Shown here in pieces: positions 54,648-62,089 of a stretch of 64,000 nt of DNA (its first letter is position 1; each line of letters begins with the position of its first letter). This stretch comes from Gemmatimonadales bacterium (lineage in GTDB: Bacteria; Gemmatimonadota; Gemmatimonadetes; Gemmatimonadales; GWC2-71-9): the NCBI GenBank assembly GCA_020633775.1, contig JACKDA010000003.1, forward strand, positions 95,802 to 159,801, in the 5' to 3' direction. The notes under the pieces were generated by a model. The model saw only the letters and a list, made by a program, of their open reading frames with translations. It was not told the DNA's origin and made no database searches. A program made the translations under genes and the position numbers.

Positions 54648-55817
54648 CTATCGGAGTCGGTACCGGGCGACGCTCTCGATGCCGTCCTCATCCCGTGTGG
54701 TCGCCCAGAACCGGGTGGCGTCCGCGGCCTCGATCGTACTCGATGCCGGAACCGTGACCGTCCCAACGGATCGGCCACGCTGATCGAGAATCAGATAGTC
54801 AACGCTGTCGCGGCCCGGGCCGAGACGGATCCAGGTCCGGTCGTCCTGGCCGATGAAGACGTCCGTGAAGGGCGGGTAGAACGTTCTGAACGTGGCGTCA
54901 CGCCAGTACCGAATCCTGTCGGCCGGCAGCCCCGGTGCCGTGCCGATCGTGCGCATGCTGTCGATCACGCGATCAGGGACCGCAATCGTGGTGTATCGCA
55001 GGTGGCTCTCGAAGCGAAGGCGACCGTCCCGTCCGAAGGCACGCACGGCAAACGTGCCTTGAGCGGATCCGTCAGGCTCCACGCTGACGATCACCAGCAG
55101 GCGGCCATCAGGTCCGGCCGCCACTCTCGGCACAGGACAATTCGTCTGTTGGGCGGGATCGGTCCCGCACGTCTCCGTGGCCGTTGGCCACCCTGCGACC
55201 ACGGTGCCACGACGACCGTCGGTCACCCACACGGATCCCGTCCGGTGCCCCTGCAGGTCCTCCCACCCCCGCAGGGACATCATCGCACGTGGCACGGTGA
55301 GCAGGAGGAGGAGACCACCATCCGGTCCAAGTGCGAGTGGCTGACTCGCAGCTATTCCTGGCTGAGTCACACCATCCGGACTGGAGAGAGCGATGGGGGC
55401 CTGGGTTGTCCGCACGAGTCGACCACGTGCATCGAGCAGGGTGAGGCGCCGGGCACTGCGATCCCATACCCAGACTAACTGTCCCGCGCGACCAGATCGG
55501 GAAGACAAGTCACGGAACTCCCCGGGTCCCCCGCCCGCGCGGCCGAGCACGGCGCGGCGCGCTCCGTCCGGGCCGAAGACGATGACCCGGTGATCCTGCC
55601 CCTGACCGACCGCGATCGATCCGTCATCGAACGGGACGATAAAGGAGATCCCGACAAGATCTTCTACTCCCCCGTCCACAATGATCTCCCCGGAATACTC
55701 GGTCGCCTGGCCCGTGATCGGAGGCGGGAGCGCGGTGAGCAGGACGAGCACACTCGGTAGCGCAGCCACCCACCGCAACTCTGCGCCTCCCCCGCGCCGC
55801 GATCGAACGGTGCTCAC
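54648..55817 (-). CDS. exported beta-propeller protein (NHL/6-bladed type)
   Basis: 389 residues. A signal peptide region (VAALPSVLVLLTALPPPITG) precedes repeated blades such as VFGPDGARRAVLGRAGGGPGEF, LDARGRLVRT, LALGPDGGLLLL and IGQDDRTWIRLGPG, the GxxGxxPGEF-like pattern of 6-bladed propellers. No catalytic residues recognised; the fold often binds proteins or ligands in the periplasm. The GTG at 55817 shares GTGA with the stop of the upstream barrel gene, which fixes the start. The cysteine pair in CGTDPAQQTNC may form a disulfide. Confidence 0.7.
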   Translation of the reverse strand: MSTVRSRRGGGAELRWVAALPSVLVLLTALPPPITGQATEYSGEIIVDGGVEDLVGISFIVPFDDGSIAVGQGQDHRVIVFGPDGARRAVLGRAGGGPGEFRDLSSRSGRAGQLVWVWDRSARRLTLLDARGRLVRTTQAPIALSSPDGVTQPGIAASQPLALGPDGGLLLLLTVPRAMMSLRGWEDLQGHRTGSVWVTDGRRGTVVAGWPTATETCGTDPAQQTNCPVPRVAAGPDGRLLVIVSVEPDGSAQGTFAVRAFGRDGRLRFESHLRYTTIAVPDRVIDSMRTIGTAPGLPADRIRYWRDATFRTFYPPFTDVFIGQDDRTWIRLGPGRDSVDYLILDQRGRSVGTVTVPASSTIEAADATRFWATTRDEDGIESVARYRLR

Positions 55818-56413
55818 CGCGGCCCAGCCCCGACGCCGAATCGGATGCCGAGCTCGAGTCGCCGCCACCAGGTGCCTTGATCGAAGAGTGCGTGCCGCGT
55901 CCCGACCACGCCGAGCTCGAGGGTCCCGCCGGCCAGCGGCGGGAGCGCCACGCGGGCCTCGGCGACGGCGCCGAACCCGTGATCGCGCGCATTCGCGACG
56001 TCGGGAACGGCCGGACGCTCGCCGCACGCCGCCTCGCACGGGATCGTGATCGGATTCTGGTTGCGCGACGAGAGGTACTGCACCCCGCCACCCAGCGCGA
56101 GGTCCCACCCGCCCCTCCCCGGCCGCCAGTGGAGCGCGAGCGAGGGACCGATCCCCACCGTGGTGCGGAGCAGCTCGCGCGTCGAGGTCGCGACCTGGGT
56201 GAGCGCGATCCAACCGGTTCCGCCACCGCGAAGCGAGAGCGACGGCGAGAGGGCGTGGAGGGCGGTGTTGAGCTGGATGGACCCGGACGGGCCACTCCCG
56301 CGCCAGGCGGTTGCCATGCCCATCGCGAGTGTGGCACTGGTCGGGTGCTGGGCCGCGGCCGGCGGGCTGGCGAGCAGCAGGGCGGCGAACAGCGAGAGGG
56401 ACGGCACGCGCAT
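55814..56413 (-). CDS. predicted outer-membrane beta-barrel protein
   Basis: 199 residues with a signal peptide (LFAALLLASPPAAAQ) followed by alternating strands (IQLNTALHALSPSLSL, WDLALGGGVQYLSS, FGAVAEARVALPPL, TLELGVVGTRHALF, RRLELGIRFGV), as in small 8-strand barrels. The unusual loop IPCEAACGER holds two cysteines. GGAG lies 6 bases before the ATG. It is translationally coupled to the propeller gene downstream, so the two products probably act together; function unknown. Confidence 0.65.
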   Translation of the reverse strand: MRVPSLSLFAALLLASPPAAAQHPTSATLAMGMATAWRGSGPSGSIQLNTALHALSPSLSLRGGGTGWIALTQVATSTRELLRTTVGIGPSLALHWRPGRGGWDLALGGGVQYLSSRNQNPITIPCEAACGERPAVPDVANARDHGFGAVAEARVALPPLAGGTLELGVVGTRHALFDQGTWWRRLELGIRFGVGAGPR

Positions 56414-56548
56414 GGGGGGCTCCGGGGGAGAGCGGCAGAGGGAAGATACTCCAATCCCGGCCCCCTCTCCGATCGGGGCCTCGGGCGCGAAGCGGGGGGC
56501 GAGCACGATCGCGCCACACGCATGCCGACGGCGCACCACGATCCAGAT

Positions 56549-57745
56549 TCACGGACTGTCCGGCGACACCGCCCCAAGCAGGTCCCGCTCCAGATCCGCG
56601 CGCACGGAGTCCGGGAGGAGGAACACTCCTCGGACGCCCGGGAGGCGCGCCCGGAGTCGGAAGGCGAGTACCCGCGGCGAGGGCGCCTGTGTCGTCGCGA
56701 CATAGAGCGTCGAGTCATCGGCGAACCAGTTCGCCTGGATCAGGAGCGAATCGGTCGGCAGAGCCGGCGCGTTCAGGAGTACGTGCCCGTCGAAGTCCAT
56801 GACCACAACGTGCCCCAATGGGACTCGCGGATCGGTTGCCTGGAGCGGCAGGACCCGGGAATAGATCTGCGTCGCCGAGCAGGCCGGCCGAACGGGCAGG
56901 CGATTCCACCGGAACGCCGCCGAGCGACTGCCCTCGATGCGTGCCGCTCCCGGATCGATGCCCGACACACCCGAACGCGCCGCCCAGCCGACCTGACCGT
57001 CCCAGCCGACCCCGACGTACTCAGCCGGTCCATTGTTCTCCACGATCATCATGCGGGCAAACCGACTGGCGCAGGCGTGGTAGAACCGATCCACCTCGCG
57101 GGCGGCCTCGAGGCGGCGTGGCGGCTCCGTGAAGGGCACCGGTTCGAGGCGTCCGCTCCCGAGGTCGAGAAGTCCGAACAGGGGCGCCGCGACCGGCTCA
57201 CCGGGACCAGCGCTCACTGACAGCGCGACGAAGGCAGTGGTGTCGGAAATGAGGCTGAGGCTGAGGAGACCTCGCGCCCCGTGCGTGGCGAGGGCAGGCA
57301 CCTGCAGCCGCCGGACGATGGTGTCCGCGGGTCCGATCAGTCGAAGCGTGGAGGTCCGTACAGCCGCGAAGAGGATGGTGTCCCCCAGAAGCGCGGCACC
57401 CGCGATCGCTCGGCTCTCATGCGGTCCGTCGCCGCACCGCCCGAGGTACCGGACCAGCTCACCGCTGGACAGGTTGACCACCCCGAACCTGCAGTCGGTG
57501 TGTGATCGAAGGAGCATCTGTCCCCCGGTGCTCACCGCCGCCGGACCGTGGTAGGTGAAGCTTCGCGGGAGGACCCCGATTCCGTAGCTCCGCTGATACT
57601 CAAGGACGGTGCCCAGCTCGGTGGGGAGCTCACGGACAGGGATGCCGCTGCCAACGAGCGAGAACTCCTCATGGGCTGGACGCCCGCAGGCCATGGCCAG
57701 CGCGGCCAGCAGGATGAGCGCCGCTCGCCTGGTCACGGGATACAT
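56549..57745 (-). CDS. lipoprotein with beta-propeller-like repeats, unknown function
   Basis: 398 residues. The signal ALILLAALAMACG is a lipobox. The body has WD/propeller-like strands (MLLRSHTDCRFGVVNLSSGEL, LFGLLDLGSGRLEPV, VVVMDFDGHVLLN, LYVATTQAPSPRVLAFRL). Similar size and plan to the propeller protein at 54648, suggesting a paralogous pair around the barrel gene. ATG at 57745 gives the lipobox; an upstream ATG at 57904 would bury it. No ribosome site is clear. Confidence 0.65.
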   Translation of the reverse strand: MYPVTRRAALILLAALAMACGRPAHEEFSLVGSGIPVRELPTELGTVLEYQRSYGIGVLPRSFTYHGPAAVSTGGQMLLRSHTDCRFGVVNLSSGELVRYLGRCGDGPHESRAIAGAALLGDTILFAAVRTSTLRLIGPADTIVRRLQVPALATHGARGLLSLSLISDTTAFVALSVSAGPGEPVAAPLFGLLDLGSGRLEPVPFTEPPRRLEAAREVDRFYHACASRFARMMIVENNGPAEYVGVGWDGQVGWAARSGVSGIDPGAARIEGSRSAAFRWNRLPVRPACSATQIYSRVLPLQATDPRVPLGHVVVMDFDGHVLLNAPALPTDSLLIQANWFADDSTLYVATTQAPSPRVLAFRLRARLPGVRGVFLLPDSVRADLERDLLGAVSPDSP

Positions 57746-58200
57746 GTCCCGACTGGAGCGGGCGGTGAGACCTGGACCGCCCCGGTGTTCCGCCTGACCT
57801 TGAATCCCAGCGGGGAGCACAGAGGCCCAGCCGGGGTGAGTGGGCGTGTCAAGCCCCGAGATCGACCGGGCATCGGCAACCAGCAGGGGAGTCGGACGGT
57901 CCAAGGTCAGCCTCAGGGAGGGAGGTCCCTACCAACGTGCAGCCTGAGGCCACGCAGCACAATCGGTCCGGCTTCACGACCTGCCTGAAGCTCGCCGCCA
58001 AACTGCCACAACGAGCACCGCATCGGCCTGGGCCTCCCCCGAGCGGCCACAATCCACCCTGCCAGGCGGCCGTCCGGCCACGCGTGCCGGTCCGCGCGTC
58101 CCCATCGTGGGTGACACCAGAAGCAGCCGTCGGACGGCCCCGCGTTCGGCTACCCCTACAGGCCCTGAGCCACCCCGCGAACCCAAAGACCCCTCGCGCG
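57746..58200. other. intergenic DNA without recognised genes
   Basis: 455 bases before the tandem array. Open frames here (for example the plus-strand frame from 57937) run directly into the repeats and have no family likeness or ribosome site. It presumably holds the promoter of the minus-strand lipoprotein gene, which I cannot pinpoint. Confidence 0.5.
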
Positions 58201-58610
58201 GACCTGAAGACCACTCGCGCACGATTTCAGGCGCCCGCGCGGACCCGCAGACCTCCCGCGCACGATTTCAGGCGCTCGCGCGGACCCTTAGACCGCCCGC
58301 GCACAATTTCAGGCGCCCGCGCGGATCTGAAGACCGCTCGCGCACGATTTCAGGCGCTCGCGCGGACCTGAAGACCGCTCGCGCAGGATTTCAGGCGCTC
58401 GCGCGGACTCTAAGATCCCTCGCGCACGATTTCAGGCGCTCGCGCGGACCGGCAGACCGCCCGCGCACGATTTCAGGCGCTCGCGCGGACCTGCAGACCG
58501 CCCGCGCGGGACTTCAGGCGCTCGCGCGGGCTCGAAGACCGCTCGCGCAGGATTTCAGGCGCTCGCGCGGGCTCGAAGACTCCCTGCGCGGATCCCGAGA
58601 CCGCTCGCGC
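58201..58610. repeat. 41-bp tandem repeat array, about 10 copies
   Basis: Units start at 58201, 58242, 58283, 58324, 58365, 58406, 58447, 58488, 58529 and 58570, exactly 41 bases apart. The conserved part is GATTTCAGGCGCTCGCGCGG; the part around GAAGACCGCTCGCGC varies more. The last unit is degraded. As 41 is not a multiple of 3, the encoded peptide changes frame at each unit, so coding is unlikely. There are no unique spacers and no cas genes, so it is not a CRISPR. Confidence 0.92.
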
Positions 58611-58924
58611 GGGGCGCACCCCTGTACAAAATCCGGGGAAAAGTGTCCGGCTGGGAAGACACCCCCTGTCTCGCCTCCGATGTTCCCCCCCACGCTGTCG
58701 GCGACCGCCAACGCCCGATTTTCGGGAACCCGATCGTTGTCCTGCAACGAGTTGCACGATTGCTGGAACCGGTTCGGGGCGACCGGTGCGAGGCGCGAAT
58801 GTAACGGCACGAAAGTTTCCCTACACGGCCCTGTCACGCGGTGGGTGAGGCACCCGTGATGCCGTGTCCCCCGACGGCGTTCGGCACCGACCTCACCCCG
58901 GTGTCGCCCAGCAGGAGGTGTCCC
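58611..58924 (+). other. intergenic DNA between the repeat array and the orphan protein gene
   Basis: 314 bases, less GC-rich than the surroundings. No gene seen. It should hold the promoter of the 58925 gene. Candidate boxes such as TTGCAC near 58753 lack a properly spaced -10. The AGGAGG ribosome site lies at the right end. Confidence 0.4.
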
Positions 58925-59614
58925 ATGGATGCCATGATCCGCAGGAAACTGTCGATGGCGACGAAGGCCCTGGCCTTCGAGCGCCAGCACCCCGCCGAGG
59001 ACCCGAGCCAGCTCGGCGTGACCGAGCGCCTCGCGAGGGTGGTGGAACGCAGCAACGAGGTGATCCGGGAGGAGCGGCGCGGGATCCGCGACGAGCGCGC
59101 CGCCCGCGACCGGCGCCGGGAGATCCGGCGCGGGATCCGTGCCCGGCTGCTCCACCTCGCCCGCGTGGCGGAGGTCGCGGTGCGCTCCGCGCCCGACCTG
59201 GCGATGCGCTTCGAGCCCCCCGCCCACAACGGTCCCAACAAGACGTTCATCGAGATGGCGCGCACGCTCCTCGAGGACGCGACCACCGCGCAGGAGCCGC
59301 TGCTCGCCGCCGGGCTCGGCGGCGACTTCCTCGCGGCCGTCGCGGTGGAGGTGGCGGCGTTCGATGCCGCCGGGACCGAGGGCGACGTCGCCCGCGGCGA
59401 GCACATCCGCGCCCGCGCCGAGTTGGCGGCGTTGGCCGGCGAGGCGATCGACCTGCTGCAGGTGCTCGACGGGCTCAACCGCGTGCGGTTCGCGGACGTG
59501 CCCGGGTTGCAGCGCGAGAGGGAGAGCGCGCGCAACATCTTCGGCCCGGTCGCCCGGATGGGTGACGAGGGCCCCGCCGCCCCCGCGACGGACGCCGCCG
59601 TGGACGCGGCGTGA
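58925..59614 (+). CDS. helical orphan protein, unknown function
   Basis: 229 residues, no recognised domain, no signal peptide or membrane helix. It is strongly helical and charged: SNEVIREERRGIRDERAARD and the following arginine-rich stretch form a likely coiled coil near residues 45-75, followed by hydrophobic helices (LLHLARVAEVAVRS, ELAALAGEAIDLLQVLDGL). AGGAGG stands 6 bases before the ATG, the best ribosome site in this part of the window, and a strong hairpin follows, so it is a real monocistronic gene. It could be a structural or scaffold protein; I cannot say more. Confidence 0.7.
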   Translation: MDAMIRRKLSMATKALAFERQHPAEDPSQLGVTERLARVVERSNEVIREERRGIRDERAARDRRREIRRGIRARLLHLARVAEVAVRSAPDLAMRFEPPAHNGPNKTFIEMARTLLEDATTAQEPLLAAGLGGDFLAAVAVEVAAFDAAGTEGDVARGEHIRARAELAALAGEAIDLLQVLDGLNRVRFADVPGLQRERESARNIFGPVARMGDEGPAAPATDAAVDAA

Positions 59615-59639
59615 TCCCCCCTCACCCTCCACCATGCTG

Positions 59640-59669
59640 AACGGGGACCCTGTGCACGGGGTCCCCGTT
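59640..59669. terminator. terminator between the 58925 gene and kdpE
   Basis: Perfect 11-bp stem (59640-59650 with 59659-59669) with an 8-base loop; convergent genes on both sides. Ends in TTGG, so only a short T run. Confidence 0.65.
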
Positions 59670-59680
59670 GGCGTGGGGCG

Positions 59681-60400
59681 TCACGACGTGAGGCCCCCGT
59701 CGTCGGACTCGACGAGGCGGTAACCGACCCCCGGTTCCGTGAGGAGCAGGCGTGGTCGCGCCGGATCGGTCTCGAGCTTCCGACGAAGCTGGGACATGTA
59801 CACGCGCAGGTAGTGCGGCTGCTCGAGCGCCGCCGGCCCCCACCCCTCCTCGAGGAGCTGCTGATGCGTGACCACGCCACCGGCATGCTGGGCCAGCAAC
59901 GCCAGCAGTCGGAACTCGGTCGGGGTCAGGTGCACGGCCGTGCCCGAACGCGTGACCACCCGTCGCGCAAGGTCGAGGGTGACGTCTGCGGCGCGCCAGA
60001 TTGCGTCCGGGCCCGAGCGGACCACCCCGAGGCCGCGGCGCATCGCCACCCGCAACCGCGCCAGGAGCTCCGGCACGCCGAAGGGCTTCGTGAGGTAGTC
60101 ATCGGCACCGGCATCGAGCGCGGCGACCTTCGTCGCTTCCTGTCCCCGCGCCGAGACGACGATGATCGGGATCCTGAGCGAGTCCCGGAGTACCTGCAGC
60201 ACCTCGAGGCCATCGCCATCCGGCAGCCCGAGGTCCAGCACGACGAGGTCCGGTCGCCAGCCCGCGGCATGCGCGGTGGCCTCGCGGGCGCTCTCGGCCT
60301 CGACGACGCGGTAGCCCGCCACCTCGAGGGCGGCGCGCACGAACCGGCGCACGGGGGCCTCGTCCTCGACCACCAGCACCAGGGGGGCGTTCCGGGTCAT
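59681..60400 (-). CDS. kdpE: KdpE-like response regulator (OmpR family)
   Basis: 239 residues: receiver domain (LVVEDEAPVRRFVRAAL, phospho-acceptor Asp in DLVVLDLGLPDGDG, Lys in DDYLTKPF) and a winged-helix DNA-binding domain (HLTPTEFRLLALLAQHAG, HYLRVYMSQLRRKLE, LTEPGVGYRL). The sequence fits the KdpE group, which controls potassium uptake. It overlaps the sensor kinase gene by 4 bases and is co-expressed with it. No kdpFABC genes are in the window; the nearest potassium gene is kup, divergent. Confidence 0.9.
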   Translation of the reverse strand: MTRNAPLVLVVEDEAPVRRFVRAALEVAGYRVVEAESAREATAHAAGWRPDLVVLDLGLPDGDGLEVLQVLRDSLRIPIIVVSARGQEATKVAALDAGADDYLTKPFGVPELLARLRVAMRRGLGVVRSGPDAIWRAADVTLDLARRVVTRSGTAVHLTPTEFRLLALLAQHAGGVVTHQQLLEEGWGPAALEQPHYLRVYMSQLRRKLETDPARPRLLLTEPGVGYRLVESDDGGLTS

Positions 60401-61950
60401 GCGGTGACCTCCTCCTCGTGCGCCGGACCGTCGGGCGCGACACCACGCGGCAGCCGGACGGTGAGTTCAGCGCCGCCGTCCGGGGCATTCGCCAACGTCA
60501 GCGTCCCGCCATGCACCGAGACGATGCCCCGGCAGATCAGCAGGCCCAGCCCGTGCCCCGCGCCCGGGCCGATCGGACGACCACGAGGAACTGTCGCGCT
60601 CGAACCGGCGGCGAGCACCGCGTCGGGCAATCCCGGGCCATGGTCCCGGACGCGGATCTCCAGGCTTTCCTCGGTCGCGCGAGCCGAGATGCGGATCGGG
60701 GTCTCGCCGGGGGCATGCCGTGCAGCATTCTCGAGGATGTTGGTGACCACGTGCTCCATGAGCAGCTCGTCGATCGCGACGAGCGGCAGGTCCTCGGGGA
60801 GGTCCACCTCGACGGCACGACCGGCCAGCCGCGGCTCCACGCGCAGCAGGGCGACCCCGATCACCTCCTCGATCGGTTGCCACGACCGCCGCACCGGCAA
60901 CGCCCCCGTCTCGACGCGCACCATCTCGAGGAGGTTGCCGATCAGGCGGTTCATGCGCCGCGACTCGTCCTGGATCGCCTCGAGCAGCGCGGCGCGCGTC
61001 GCCTGCGGGATCGCGTCCTGCCCCGTGAGGAGCGTGCTCGCCGACCCCTCGATCGTGGTGAGCGGGGTCCGCAGGTCGTGCGACACCGTGCTGAGCAGGG
61101 CCGTCCGCAACCGCCCCGCCTCGACCTCGACGCGGACGGCCTCGTGCGCGGCCGCGGTCTCGCGACGCTCCAGGATGGTGCCGACCTGGCCCAGCACGGC
61201 GGCGAGGAACGGCACCTGATCGAGCAGGGCCCGTGGCGGCTCGCCGGGATCGAGCGTCACGACGCCCCAGAGCCGCTCGCCTTCCTGGATCCGATGCACC
61301 AGCCAGCCGTCCACGGTCAGATAGTGCGGCAACGACCCCTCCAGGATCGCGAGCACCCCGTCACGCAGGCCGTGGTCGATTCGCGGCTGGCCGAGTCCGT
61401 CGATCACCGCCTCGACGGTGGTCCCGCGCGCCACCCAGCACACCCGGCAGCTCGCGCCGGTTGCCTCGGTGAGGACCGCCGCAGTGACCTCCGCGAGCTC
61501 GTCGGCTGACGCGACGGCGCCGAGGCGTTCGTTCAGGACCAGGCGGGTCGAGGCGATCCGCTCGCGTTGCGCCCGGTGCTGCGCCGCCTCGCGCAGCAGG
61601 CTGGTGAGGTGCCCGATCGCCAGCCCGACGATCAGCATCACGACGAAGGTGATGAGATAGGCGGTATCGCTGACCGAGAACCGGTAGTACGGGGTGATGA
61701 ACAGCAGGTCGTACCCGACGATTGCGAGCACGGTCCCGAGCACGCCGATCCAGCGGGGATTGCGTGCGGCGACCACCACCACTCCCAGCAGCATGAGCAT
61801 CGCCAGGTCGGCGGGTGCGAGGTGGGGGCGGAGGACCAGCCCGACGCCCGCGGCGACGACGATCGGCCCGACGGCCCACCCCACGCGCCGCCATGGGCCG
61901 GTAGGAGGGGGCGGGACCGTGGCGCTCGGGTCGGGTGGGGAGTGAGCCAG
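60397..61950 (-). CDS. short KdpD-like sensor histidine kinase
   Basis: About 517 residues: KdpD-type DUF4118 membrane domain with four helices (PIVVAAGVGLVLR to VVMLIVGLAIGHL), a GAF-like region, HisKA with VSHDLRTPLTTIEGSAS, and an HATPase with ENAARHAPG, DHGPGLP and GHGLGLLICRGI. The 400-residue N-terminal KdpD sensor and USP domains of E. coli are absent. No ATG/GTG with a ribosome site precedes the first helix; I set the start at CTG 61950 because AGGAG lies 8 bases upstream. GTG 61884 is the alternative. The start is therefore uncertain by about 22 codons. Confidence 0.85.
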   Translation of the reverse strand: MAHSPPDPSATVPPPPTGPWRRVGWAVGPIVVAAGVGLVLRPHLAPADLAMLMLLGVVVVAARNPRWIGVLGTVLAIVGYDLLFITPYYRFSVSDTAYLITFVVMLIVGLAIGHLTSLLREAAQHRAQRERIASTRLVLNERLGAVASADELAEVTAAVLTEATGASCRVCWVARGTTVEAVIDGLGQPRIDHGLRDGVLAILEGSLPHYLTVDGWLVHRIQEGERLWGVVTLDPGEPPRALLDQVPFLAAVLGQVGTILERRETAAAHEAVRVEVEAGRLRTALLSTVSHDLRTPLTTIEGSASTLLTGQDAIPQATRAALLEAIQDESRRMNRLIGNLLEMVRVETGALPVRRSWQPIEEVIGVALLRVEPRLAGRAVEVDLPEDLPLVAIDELLMEHVVTNILENAARHAPGETPIRISARATEESLEIRVRDHGPGLPDAVLAAGSSATVPRGRPIGPGAGHGLGLLICRGIVSVHGGTLTLANAPDGGAELTVRLPRGVAPDGPAHEEEVTA

Positions 61951-62089
61951 CGACGGGACTCCTGTTCGGGACGCCCTGAAGAGTATCGCCGGGCACCTCA
62001 AGAAAGCGTCGGGATTCCGGGGCGCATCTTGGCGCGTCTCCGGTGCCGACCTTCCTTGCCTCGTCCTGCAATGCCCCCAGGAGGCGATC

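Noticed and set aside
58201..58610. CRISPR array
   Set aside because: Period is constant at 41 with the variable half still clearly related between units; no unique spacers, no leader, no cas genes.
58107..58859. 250-codon plus-strand frame containing RTISGARADL-type repeats
   Set aside because: The peptide repeat is a by-product of the 41-bp array (three units restore frame). No ribosome site, and alternate units read different peptides.
61951..62089. c-di-AMP (ydaO) riboswitch before kup
   Set aside because: kup is often controlled this way elsewhere, but the 139-base gap lacks the conserved ydaO segments.
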